Shown here: positions 51,815 through 58,633 of the stretch, piece after piece
Layout of the letters: each line of letters opens with the position of its first letter
How positions within the stretch are numbered: the first letter of the stretch is position 1
Translations under genes and position numbers: made by a program
Notes under the pieces: generated by a model
Database searches by the model: none
The model's input: only the letters and a program-made list of their open reading frames with translations
Told to the model about the DNA's origin: nothing
NCBI RefSeq assembly: GCF_028692895.1
Contig: NZ_JAQUWN010000019.1
Location: 1 to 58,633, forward strand
Origin: Pseudodesulfovibrio sp.
GTDB lineage: Bacteria > Desulfobacterota > Desulfovibrionia > Desulfovibrionales > Desulfovibrionaceae
DNA length: 58,633 nt
Direction of reading: 5' to 3'

Positions 51815-52216
51815 ATGCAATACGTGGCGTTATTCGAAGAGGAGAAACGCGGTTTCTCCGTGACCTTTCCGGATTTTCCGGATTGCGTCACCTTTGGCGA
51901 GGACCTGGACGAGGCCGTGGACCATGCCCACGAGGCCCTGGCCTCCTATGTGGAAATGCTGGTCGAGGAAGGGGCGTCCCTGCCCGAGCCCTCGGCCAAG
52001 AAGGCCATCCTGGCCCGGCCGGAGAGCGGGGACAGGCGGGCCATCAATATCGAGGTGGCCGGGGACGGCGGCGACTGGGAGGAGTTCGAGGTGGCCATGC
52101 ATCGCCACCTGCTCGCCCGCATCGAGAAATACGCCGACCTGCACGGGGTCTCCCCGGCGGACTTCCTGGCCGCCGCCGCGCGCCTGGCCCTGCGCGAGGA
52201 CGTCTTCGGCCGCTGA
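51815..52216 (+). CDS. HicB family antitoxin-like protein (orphan)
   Basis: A 133-residue protein. Residues 1-60 are the HicB RNase H-like fold (MQYVALFEEEKRGFSVTFPDFPDCVTFGEDLDEA, with the DFP/DC segment). Residues ~85-133 look like a DNA-binding ribbon-helix-helix or similar (FEVAMHRHLLARIEKYADLHGVSPADFLAAAAR). No HicA-type toxin gene lies on either side, so it is an orphan that may act as a stand-alone regulator. TAGGAGACGATC before the ATG supplies the ribosome site, 10 bases after the mltA stop. Confidence 0.8.
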   Translation: MQYVALFEEEKRGFSVTFPDFPDCVTFGEDLDEAVDHAHEALASYVEMLVEEGASLPEPSAKKAILARPESGDRRAINIEVAGDGGDWEEFEVAMHRHLLARIEKYADLHGVSPADFLAAAARLALREDVFGR

Positions 52217-52244
52217 TTCCTTCCTACCTTTTTGTCATTCCGGA

Positions 52245-52288
52245 TCGCCGGGGGGATGGAAATTTTCGCCACTCCCCGGCGACTTTTC
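52245..52288 (+). terminator. Terminator after the HicB gene
   Basis: TCGCCGGGG (52245-52253) pairs with CCCCGGCGA (52274-52282), with a 20-base loop, followed by CTTTTCG and a further T run. It is a reasonable intrinsic terminator on the plus strand. Confidence 0.65.
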
Positions 52289-52429
52289 GTATTTTCCCCC
52301 CGGAATCCCCGTCAGTACTGGCATTCTGCCTTCGACATTGTTGTCAAAAATAGGTTTTCCCTACAGCTTGCGCGCTTTTGCCTTTTGGTCTACGGTCCTC
52401 GTCCGGGGCGGGAACTGGCTCCTGCACAG

Positions 52430-52462
52430 TTGCATGAAAAATTAATTCGATTTTTCTTGCAA
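52430..52462. promoter_or_regulatory. 33-base near-perfect palindrome upstream of glutamate synthase
   Basis: TTGCA at 52430 pairs with TGCAA at 52458; GAAAAAT at 52436 pairs with ATTTTTC at 52450. Twelve of 13 outer pairs match around a seven-base centre (TAATTCG). It is AT-rich in GC-rich DNA and lies 122 bases before the first synthase gene. A dimeric regulator site is the likeliest reading; no known consensus is matched exactly. Confidence 0.55.
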
Positions 52463-52527
52463 AAATGTGAATGACCTGCGGTCTCCGACGGGATGACGGA
52501 GTTGGATCGTGTTTTGCGGGTCGTTTT

Positions 52528-52542
52528 TGGCACATGATGCCA
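52528..52542. promoter_or_regulatory. Short palindrome near the glutamate synthase start
   Basis: TGGCA-CATGA-TGCCA is a five-base inverted repeat with a five-base gap, 43 bases before the ATG. It loosely resembles a LysR-type half-site pair. It does not fit a sigma-54 promoter, because the spacing between GG and GC is two bases too short. Confidence 0.3.
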
Positions 52543-52584
52543 GTTTCCCGGCCATAACGTTCAACCGTGGAGTGACGAGAGAAA

Positions 52585-53721
52585 ATGTGCCGTTTATTTG
52601 CACTCACGAGCCGCGATCCGGTGTCGCCCATGCGCGCCATCGACGCCCTCAACGTGATGAAGGAAGGGCATGACGGTTCCGGCGTCGGCCTGTTCCTCAG
52701 CGGTCTTGGCGGACCTTTCGAGGAGTTCGGTGAATGTCCCATCCTGTCCGGCATCTTCAGCGATTCCGGGCTGAAACGGGTCTTCGACTACATGTCGGAC
52801 AAGGGCTTCAACAGCAAGTATTCCGTCCTGTTCACTCCCGAAACCGAACCGCCCCTCGGCACGCCCAAGCGTGGCATCTACGCCTCCATCGCCTTTGAAG
52901 TCCCGGCGGAGATGAAGAAGCTCTCGAAGGACGACCTGGGCAGCCGCCTGGTGCGCATCCGCCTCGATCTGCGCGCCATGGGCGAGCAGAAGAACGACAT
53001 CATGGTCTTCTCCTTTTGGCCCGACACCATCATGATAAAGGAAGTGGGCGACCCCCTCGCCATCGGCGAGTACCTGCGCCTCGGCCGCGAGGAGCTCTAC
53101 GCCCGCCACATCCTGGCCCAGGGGCGGCAGAACACCAACTACGCCATCAACCTCTACGCCTGCCATCCGTTCTTCATCGAGGGCGTGTCCACCATGACCA
53201 ACGGCGAGAACACGGCCTTCGTGCCCATCCGCGAGTATTTGCAGTCGCGCGGGGTCACCGGCTACGAGGGATACAATTCCGACTCCGAGGTCTTCACCCA
53301 CATCGCCCATTTCTCCACCAAGAAGCTCGGGCTCGACATCTCCGCCTACAAGCACGTCATCACCCCGATGAACGACGACGAGATGGCCGGTCATCCGGAC
53401 CGCGCCTTCCTCTCCGGGCTCAAGAAGTCGTGCCGCAAGCTGATCATCGACGGCCCCAACTGCGTCATCGGCTGCCTGGACGACGGCTCCATGTTCATGG
53501 TCCAGGACCGCAAGAAGCTGCGGCCCGGCGTGGTTGGCGGCAATCCGGAAATCGGCATGTACGCCTTCTCCTCGGAAATATGCGGGCTCAACGCCGCCAT
53601 CCCCGAGCGCGACAAAAGCAAAGACTTTCAACCCATGCATCTCGATACGGCCATCGTCAGACCTGACTGCCGGGAGGTAACCAAATGCTCGCAGAAAGAC
53701 CCATTACGCCTTCAACGCTAA
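52585..53721 (+). CDS. Glutamate synthase glutaminase domain protein (class II amidotransferase)
   Basis: A 378-residue protein with an N-terminal nucleophile Cys2 (MCRLFALTS), exposed after Met removal. It carries the class II glutamine amidotransferase fold that forms domain 1 of bacterial GltB; EGHDGSGVGLF near residue 27 helps form the site. It hydrolyses glutamine and feeds ammonia to the synthase subunit. In this organism the domain is a separate gene, as in archaeal-type glutamate synthases. Its 3' end overlaps the next gene by 37 bases, in a different frame. Confidence 0.9.
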   Translation: MCRLFALTSRDPVSPMRAIDALNVMKEGHDGSGVGLFLSGLGGPFEEFGECPILSGIFSDSGLKRVFDYMSDKGFNSKYSVLFTPETEPPLGTPKRGIYASIAFEVPAEMKKLSKDDLGSRLVRIRLDLRAMGEQKNDIMVFSFWPDTIMIKEVGDPLAIGEYLRLGREELYARHILAQGRQNTNYAINLYACHPFFIEGVSTMTNGENTAFVPIREYLQSRGVTGYEGYNSDSEVFTHIAHFSTKKLGLDISAYKHVITPMNDDEMAGHPDRAFLSGLKKSCRKLIIDGPNCVIGCLDDGSMFMVQDRKKLRPGVVGGNPEIGMYAFSSEICGLNAAIPERDKSKDFQPMHLDTAIVRPDCREVTKCSQKDPLRLQR

Positions 53722-55319
53722 GCGTCAAGGACCTGCCCTGGCAGATCAAATGGGACATCAACACCTGCACCAAGTGCGGGCGTTGCACCTCGGTCTGCCC
53801 GGTCAACGCCATCGAGCTCGGCGTGTTCCGCAAGCGTGAGATCAACGCGCCCATGGGCCTTTCCGCCAAGCCGACCACGACCTTCTCCACCTTCTACGGC
53901 ATTCGCCAGCGCACGGACCCGGCCTATTCCTGCATCGGCTGCGCCATGTGCAACATGGTCTGCCCGAACAACGCCATCAGGCCCGAACGGCAGTACGACT
54001 CCACCACCCTGGAGTTCCAGAACAACCGCGGCGGCCAGTCCCGCACCCGGGGCGGGCGGCGCAACAACAGCGAGTCCCTGCTCGACCAGATCAAGTTCAT
54101 CCGCATCTCCATGCTCACCGACCCGGCGCTCGACGCGGGCCGCCACGAGTTCGAGATGCGCACGCTGCTCGGCCGCGTGCTCTCGCCCGAGGCGGAGCTG
54201 AAGGCCCTGCGCGAGAACGGGTGGATGCCGCCGGTGCGCGAAATCTACCCCCTGGTCATCGGCGGCATGTCGTTCGGCGCGCTCTCCCCGAACATGTGGG
54301 AAGGCATCCAGATGGCCGTGGCCTACCTGAACGAGGAGCTGAACATGCCGGTGCGCGTGTGCACGGGCGAGGGCGGCTGTCCGCCGCGCCTGCTGCGCTC
54401 CCGTTTCCTCAAATACGTCATCCTTCAGATCGCCTCGGGCTACTTCGGCTGGGACGAGATCATCCACGCCATCCCCGAGATGAAGGAGGACCCCTGCGCC
54501 GTCGAGATCAAGTACGGCCAGGGCGCCAAGCCCGGCGACGGCGGCCTGCTCATGTGGTACAAGGTCAACAAGCTCATCGCGGCCATCCGCGGCGTGCCCA
54601 AGGGCGTCAGCCTGCCCAGCCCGCCCACGCACCAGACCCAGTACTCCATCGAGGAGTCCGTGGCCAAGATGATCCAGTCCATGTCCATGGCCTGGGGCTT
54701 CCGCGTGCCGGTCTATCCCAAGATCTCCGCCTCCTCCACCTCCATGGCCGTGCTCAACAACCTGGTCCGCAACCCGTATGCGGCCGGTCTGGCCATCGAC
54801 GGCGAGGACGGCGGCACGGGCGCGGCCTACAACATCTCCATGAACCACATGGGCCATCCCATCGCCTCCAGCATTCGCGACTGCTACAACGCCCTGTGCA
54901 CGGCCGGCGCCCAGAACGAGATTCCGCTCATCGCGGGCGGCGGCATCGGCAAGCACGGCAACCTGGCGGCCAACGCGGCGGCGCTTATCATGCTCGGCGC
55001 GTCCATGGTCCAGATCGGCAAGTACGTCATGCAGGCCGGAGCCGGTTGCCTGGGCAGCGAAAAGGACCGCTGCAACGTCTGCAACATCGGCGTCTGCCCC
55101 AAGGGCATCACGTCCCAGGACCCGAGGCTCTACCGCCGTCTCGACCCCGAAAAGGTGGCCGAGCGCGTGGTGGACTTCTACCTGAGCTTCGACACGGAAC
55201 TGCGCAAGGTGTTCGCGCCGCTCGGCCGGTCCACCTCTCTGCCCATCGGCATGTCGGACGCCCTCGGCATCAGCGACAAGGATGCCGCCGACCGTCTCGG
55301 CATCAAGTACGTGATCTAA
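53685..55319 (+). CDS. Glutamate synthase central/FMN domain protein with ferredoxin domain
   Basis: A 544-residue protein. Residues ~25-110 contain two 4Fe-4S motifs (CTKCGRCTSVCP and CIGCAMCNMVCP). The rest is the GltB FMN-binding TIM barrel (CTGEGGCPPR, GGIGKHGNLAANAAALIMLGASMVQIGKYVM) and the 3Fe-4S-type cluster loop CNVCNIGVC. It aminates 2-oxoglutarate and is reduced through the clusters or the FAD subunit. The ATG at 53685 has GGGAGG before it and lies inside the previous gene's last codons, an overlap that couples their translation. Confidence 0.92.
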   Translation: MLAERPITPSTLSVKDLPWQIKWDINTCTKCGRCTSVCPVNAIELGVFRKREINAPMGLSAKPTTTFSTFYGIRQRTDPAYSCIGCAMCNMVCPNNAIRPERQYDSTTLEFQNNRGGQSRTRGGRRNNSESLLDQIKFIRISMLTDPALDAGRHEFEMRTLLGRVLSPEAELKALRENGWMPPVREIYPLVIGGMSFGALSPNMWEGIQMAVAYLNEELNMPVRVCTGEGGCPPRLLRSRFLKYVILQIASGYFGWDEIIHAIPEMKEDPCAVEIKYGQGAKPGDGGLLMWYKVNKLIAAIRGVPKGVSLPSPPTHQTQYSIEESVAKMIQSMSMAWGFRVPVYPKISASSTSMAVLNNLVRNPYAAGLAIDGEDGGTGAAYNISMNHMGHPIASSIRDCYNALCTAGAQNEIPLIAGGGIGKHGNLAANAAALIMLGASMVQIGKYVMQAGAGCLGSEKDRCNVCNIGVCPKGITSQDPRLYRRLDPEKVAERVVDFYLSFDTELRKVFAPLGRSTSLPIGMSDALGISDKDAADRLGIKYVI

Positions 55320-55341
55320 CGCCCAGGAACGGAGTAGCAAA

Positions 55342-57672
55342 ATGGCCAAAAGAACATATCGCATCAGCGGCAGCGAGGACGGCCTGCGCGTCGAGTCCCG
55401 TCTGCTTGAAAAACGCATCCAGGAAGCGGTCGCCAAGGGCGCGCGCAAGCTGGAGATCGACGCGCTCGGCCAGCACGGCATCGGCGGACGCCTCTGGGTC
55501 TCCAAGGACGAGCCGATCCACGTGACCATCACCGGCTCGCCCGGACAGCGCATCGGCTCCAAGGGGTTCCCCGGCACGACCATCGAGATCATGGGCGAGA
55601 CGTCCGACGACGTCGGCTGGCTCAACGCGGGCGCGGAGATCATCGTGCACGGCCAGGCCAGCAACGGCGCGTGCAACGCCATGGCCCAGGGCAAGGTCTT
55701 CATCGCGGGCAACATCGGCTCGCGCGGCATGACCATGACCAAGACCAACCCGCGCTTCGACGCGCCCGAACTCTGGGTGCTCGGCTCGGTGGGCGACTAC
55801 TTCGCCGAGTTCATGGCGGGCGGCACGGCCGTCATCTGCGGCCACGAGGCCCAGAACCCCAAGAACGTTCTCGGCTACCGCCCCTGCGTGGGCATGGTCG
55901 GCGGCCGCGTCTTCGTGCGCGGGCCCATCGACGGGTTCTCGCGGTCCGACGCCGTCCAGGAGCCCATCGACGACGAAACCTGGGCCTGGCTGACCGCCGG
56001 GCTGGAGGACTTCCTCAAGAAAATCAAGCGTACCCGGCTGCTCCCGCGGCTGACCAGGCGCGACGAGTGGCAGCTCATCCGGGCCAAGACCCCGTTCGAG
56101 AAGAAGGGCAAGACCCGCCGCTCCATGGCCGACTTCCGGACCGGCGTCTGGGATGCGGAGCTGGGGCGCGGCGGACTGATCGGCGACCTGACCAGCCTGG
56201 ACCGTTCGCCCATCCCGCTCATCGTGCACGGCGACCTGCGCCGCAAGGTGCCGGTGTGGGAAAACCGCAAGTACATGGCCCCGTGCCAGTCCAGTTGTCC
56301 CACGGGAATGCCCGTGCAGCGGCGTTGGCAACTGGTGCGCGACGGCCTGGTGGACGAGGCGGTGGACCTGGCCCTGGCCTACACGCCGTTCCCGGCCACG
56401 GTCTGCGGCTACCTCTGCCCGAACCTGTGCATGCAGGGCTGCACCCGCAACACCCAGCAGCACATGGCCGCCATCGACATCACCAAGCTCGGCCGCGAGG
56501 GGCACAAGTCCAAGGCCCCCAAGCTGCCGCCCCTCTCGGGCGGGCGCGTGGCCGTCATCGGCGGCGGCCCGGCGGGCATCTCGGTCGCCTGGCAGATCCG
56601 TATGAAGGGCCACGAGGCCGTGGTCTACGACATGGACAAGACCCTGGGCGGCAAGATCGTCTCGGCCATTCCCTACACCCGCGTCCCCAAAGAGGTCGTG
56701 GAGGCCGAGGTCAAGCGCGCCGCCGAGGTGCTGCCGCACGTTCACCTTCAGCAAAAGCTCAAGGCCGACGACTTCGCGGCCGTGCGCGACGAATACGACT
56801 ACGTGGTCATCGCCACCGGCGCGCAGAAGCCGCGCATCATCCCGGTGCCCGGCCACGAGCGCATCTATCCCGCCCTGACTTTCCTCAAGGACGTCAAGGC
56901 GGGCGCCGCCAAGGTCGGGAAGAAGGTCGTCATCATCGGCGCGGGCAACGTGGGTTGCGACGTGGCCGCCATGGCCTTCAAGACCGGGGCCGAGGACGTC
57001 CTGCTCATCGACATCCAGGAGCCCGCCTCCTTCGGCAAGGAGCGCAAGGACGCCGAGGCCGCCGGGGCGCGCTTCAAGTGGCCCTGCTTCACCAAGGAGA
57101 TCACGGACAAGGGCGTGCTGCTTCAGTCCGGCGAGCTGCTGGAGGCGGACACGGTCATCATGTCCATCGGCGACGCGCCCGAGCTGGAGTTCCTGCCCGC
57201 CGACATCGCCCAGAACCGGGGCTACGTGGTGGTCAACGACGACTTCCAGACCACGGACTCCAAGGTCTTCGCCATCGGCGACGTGGTCCGGCCCGGACTC
57301 ATCACCAACGCCATCGGCAACGGCCGACGCGCCGCCGAGGTCATCGACGACCTCCTGAACGGCCGCCGTCCGCTCTCCGACACCCGCGAGATGATCGACT
57401 ACACCCGCATGACGCTGGAGTACTTCGACCCGCGCGTCGTCGAGTTCAGCGACATGAACCAGTGCGGGGCCGAGTGCTCCTCCTGCGGTTCCTGCCGCGA
57501 CTGCTACATCTGCGACACGGTCTGTCCCCAGGCCGCCATCACCCGCAACGAGCTGCCCGACGGCGGCTTCGAGCGCGTGGTGGACCCGGACAAGTGCATC
57601 GCCTGCGGCTTCTGCGCCAACGCCTGCCCCTGCGGCATCTGGGACATGAAGAATCCCGCGCCCATGGAATAG
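55342..57672 (+). CDS. Glutamate synthase GXGXG domain fused to GltD-like FAD/NAD(P)H oxidoreductase and ferredoxin
   Basis: A 776-residue fusion. Residues 1-240 are the beta-helix GXGXG domain (GGRLWVSKDE, AGEII and NIGSRGM repeats). Residues ~285-350 form an N-terminal Cys-rich Fe-S cap (APCQSSCPTGMPVQRR; GYLCPNLCMQGC). Residues ~360-690 are a GltD-type oxidoreductase with VIGGGPAGIS and IGAGNVGCDVA nucleotide motifs. The last ~60 residues hold two more 4Fe-4S motifs (CGSCRDCYICDTVCP; CIACGFCANACP). It thus supplies domain 3 and the electron-input subunit in one chain, completing the enzyme with the two genes upstream. Confidence 0.92.
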   Translation: MAKRTYRISGSEDGLRVESRLLEKRIQEAVAKGARKLEIDALGQHGIGGRLWVSKDEPIHVTITGSPGQRIGSKGFPGTTIEIMGETSDDVGWLNAGAEIIVHGQASNGACNAMAQGKVFIAGNIGSRGMTMTKTNPRFDAPELWVLGSVGDYFAEFMAGGTAVICGHEAQNPKNVLGYRPCVGMVGGRVFVRGPIDGFSRSDAVQEPIDDETWAWLTAGLEDFLKKIKRTRLLPRLTRRDEWQLIRAKTPFEKKGKTRRSMADFRTGVWDAELGRGGLIGDLTSLDRSPIPLIVHGDLRRKVPVWENRKYMAPCQSSCPTGMPVQRRWQLVRDGLVDEAVDLALAYTPFPATVCGYLCPNLCMQGCTRNTQQHMAAIDITKLGREGHKSKAPKLPPLSGGRVAVIGGGPAGISVAWQIRMKGHEAVVYDMDKTLGGKIVSAIPYTRVPKEVVEAEVKRAAEVLPHVHLQQKLKADDFAAVRDEYDYVVIATGAQKPRIIPVPGHERIYPALTFLKDVKAGAAKVGKKVVIIGAGNVGCDVAAMAFKTGAEDVLLIDIQEPASFGKERKDAEAAGARFKWPCFTKEITDKGVLLQSGELLEADTVIMSIGDAPELEFLPADIAQNRGYVVVNDDFQTTDSKVFAIGDVVRPGLITNAIGNGRRAAEVIDDLLNGRRPLSDTREMIDYTRMTLEYFDPRVVEFSDMNQCGAECSSCGSCRDCYICDTVCPQAAITRNELPDGGFERVVDPDKCIACGFCANACPCGIWDMKNPAPME

Positions 57673-57696
57673 GCTGGCGGCACAAGGAAAAAACAG

Positions 57697-57727
57697 AGGC
57701 GGCGAACTTCGATTCGCCGCCTTTTTT
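57697..57727 (+). terminator. Terminator of the glutamate synthase operon
   Basis: AGGCGGCGAA (57697-57706) pairs with TTCGCCGCCT (57713-57722), with a six-base loop, followed by TTTTTT. A textbook intrinsic terminator 24 bases past the stop codon. Confidence 0.9.
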
Positions 57728-57777
57728 CATGCCGGATCGGTTCGCCGGATCGATTCGCCGGACGAGGGGGAGGGGGC

Positions 57778-58329
57778 TCAGTCGCCCCGGTGGCGCTCCT
57801 GCTTGAGGCCGTGCTCGGTGAGCCGGTCGTAGTCCTCCTGCCGACGCTGGTGGTCCTGGAAGACGCGCTCGGCCCGGTATTTGACTTTCTCCTTGATGGC
57901 GGAGCAGGGGACGTCGCGGATGCGCAGCAGCTCCCGCTCCAGCTCCTTGGCCGCGTCGCGGGCGATGTCGCCGTGGATGCGCTCGTGGATGGTCAGTTGC
58001 TTGAGGGTGTCGTTCCACCACTGGGCGGTGCGCCGCCCCGTGGCGCTGGCCAGGCGGGGATAGGTGTAGAGCAGGTGCAGGTGGACCTTCACGTCGGTGA
58101 CGGTGCACATGCCGCCCTGCTGCCGCCAGGTGTAGGAATACTTGAAGGATGGCCGGGCGGAGGCCGCGCTTCTGGTCTCGCGCTGCTGATAGAAGCGCGA
58201 GATCTGCGCCCGGGTCGAGCCCTCGACGACATAGTGGTCTTCGCTGGTGGAGACGGTCACTCCGGCTCCGGCCCGGACGGGCGTCAGCAACAGGGCGAGC
58301 AGGGCGAGCAGGGGCGTCAGGCGGCGCAC
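57778..58329 (-). CDS. DUF922 domain protein, putative secreted zinc protease
   Basis: A 183-residue exported protein with a short signal (RRLTPLLALLALLL). Its DUF922 domain is a predicted metalloprotease fold: HERIH (HExxH-like) near residue 125 would bind zinc, and cysteines in GGMCTV and VPCSAI could form a disulfide. The start is a GTG at 58329; AAGGAG, which overlaps the stop of the GGDEF gene upstream, supplies its ribosome site. A longer GTG at 58338 is less likely. The substrate is unknown. Confidence 0.75.
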   Translation of the reverse strand: MRRLTPLLALLALLLTPVRAGAGVTVSTSEDHYVVEGSTRAQISRFYQQRETRSAASARPSFKYSYTWRQQGGMCTVTDVKVHLHLLYTYPRLASATGRRTAQWWNDTLKQLTIHERIHGDIARDAAKELERELLRIRDVPCSAIKEKVKYRAERVFQDHQRRQEDYDRLTEHGLKQERHRGD

Positions 58330-58334
58330 CGGGG

Positions 58335-58633
58335 TCACTCCTTGTCGACGGCGAGCCACTGCGTCTCGTTCTTCTTGGCCTTGTACATGGCCCGGTCGGC
58401 CCGGTGCGACAGGGTGTCGATGTCCTCGCCCGCCCGGTATTGGGCGATGCCGCAACTGAAGGAGACCGGAACGTCATGGGCTTTCCCCACGGCGTCGCGG
58501 ATGCGGGTGGCCAGGATCTCCGCCTCGCAGTCCTTGCCGTCCAGCAGGATCAGAAATTCGTCGCCGCCCCAGCGGGAGAGCAGGTCGGAGGGACGGATGG
58601 TGGCCGCGATGGCTCTTGACACGGCCTTGAGGA
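58335..58633 (-). CDS. GGDEF domain protein, C-terminal part (cut by window edge)
   Basis: About 99 codons of the end of a diguanylate cyclase domain. The active-site loop RWGGDEF and the later family segment ADRAMYKAKKNET are intact, so cyclase activity (two GTP to c-di-GMP) is plausible. The N-terminal sensor region lies beyond 58633. Its stop codon overlaps the ribosome site of the DUF922 gene, so the two are coupled. Confidence 0.9.
   Translation of the reverse strand, partial: LKAVSRAIAATIRPSDLLSRWGGDEFLILLDGKDCEAEILATRIRDAVGKAHDVPVSFSCGIAQYRAGEDIDTLSHRADRAMYKAKKNETQWLAVDKE

Larger units (their letters stand above)
52217..52584. other. Intergenic regulatory region upstream of glutamate synthase
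   Basis: This 368-base gap holds a terminator (52245-52288) that ends the kinase-to-HicB run, then an AT-rich control region for the glutamate synthase operon. A TTGTCA at 52340-52345 lacks a good partner -10. Two palindromes are listed separately. No coding frame is credible here. Confidence 0.6.

Noticed and set aside
52527-52543. A sigma-54 promoter (TGGCAC...GC) before glutamate synthase
   Set aside because: The spacing between the GG and GC elements is two bases too short; the sequence is better read as a small palindrome.
53718-55748. A minus-strand open frame of 676 codons opposite the glutamate synthase FMN protein gene
   Set aside because: Same antisense effect; the plus-strand protein has all expected Fe-S and FMN motifs.

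Overview
The window is high-GC bacterial chromosome. It most resembles a sulfate-reducing member of the Desulfovibrionaceae (Desulfovibrio or Pseudodesulfovibrio type). The argument is cumulative: a split archaeal-type glutamate synthase with ferredoxin domains, an ADH-synthase (AroA')-type aldolase for aromatic amino acids, a feoA-feoB-Cys-rich membrane protein cluster, a TIGR03960 B12-binding radical SAM protein, a small protein resembling D. vulgaris DVU0772, and many two-component and c-di-GMP proteins. I see no tRNA, rRNA, insertion sequence, prophage or CRISPR array, so this looks like ordinary core and envelope chromosome rather than a mobile island.

Layout. 1-4.3 kb: a small protein behind a Fur-family box, a PLP aminotransferase, an FAD oxidoreductase-rhodanese fusion and a single-domain response regulator. 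4.3-10.1 kb (minus): a complete peptide/nickel-type ABC importer, binding protein first. 10.2-14.5 kb: a lipoprotein, a sulfotransferase, a large radical SAM protein and a small hypothetical. 14.6-17.8 kb: an acetate-type sodium symporter with its small subunit, divergent from a DUF294 nucleotidyltransferase-like regulator. 17.8-20.4 kb: a long family 9 glycosyltransferase and two small helical proteins, perhaps flagellum-related. 20.5-23.0 kb: a PilZ protein, an MltC-like transglycosylase and an Hpt protein. 23.1-25.5 kb (minus): a gate-domain membrane protein, RidA, then a phenylalanine-rich leader peptide with attenuator and the AroA'-type aldolase. 25.6-28.3 kb (minus): the ferrous iron operon behind a Fur-box promoter. 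28.5-32 kb: a PilZ protein, a small membrane protein, a heptosyltransferase-like protein and a surface-carbohydrate protein.

32-41.7 kb (minus) is one tightly packed operon for a pseudaminic acid derivative: pseB, pseC, pseF, a pseG-pseH fusion, a PIG-L deacetylase, a methyltransferase, pseI, a PseA/WbpG-type amidotransferase with dedicated HisH/HisF paralogues, and a TIGR04076 protein. Two membrane or glycosyltransferase genes follow (41.9-44.5 kb). 44.7-47.4 kb (minus) is a polar amino acid ABC importer, again binding protein first. 47.8-52.2 kb holds a hybrid histidine kinase, an AI-2E-family permease, MltA and an orphan HicB. 52.6-57.7 kb is the three-gene glutamate synthase. The window ends in a DUF922 protein and a GGDEF protein cut by the edge.

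The most notable signal is the unannotated attenuator at 23956-24093. A 25-codon leader with six Phe codons in seven precedes mutually exclusive antiterminator and terminator helices, directly upstream of the AroA'-type gene. This implies phenylalanine control of entry into aromatic biosynthesis and argues that the aldolase-family enzyme is biosynthetic, not glycolytic. The second is the pseudaminic operon, whose extra deacetylase, methyltransferase and amidotransferase genes predict an unusual N-modified nonulosonic acid.
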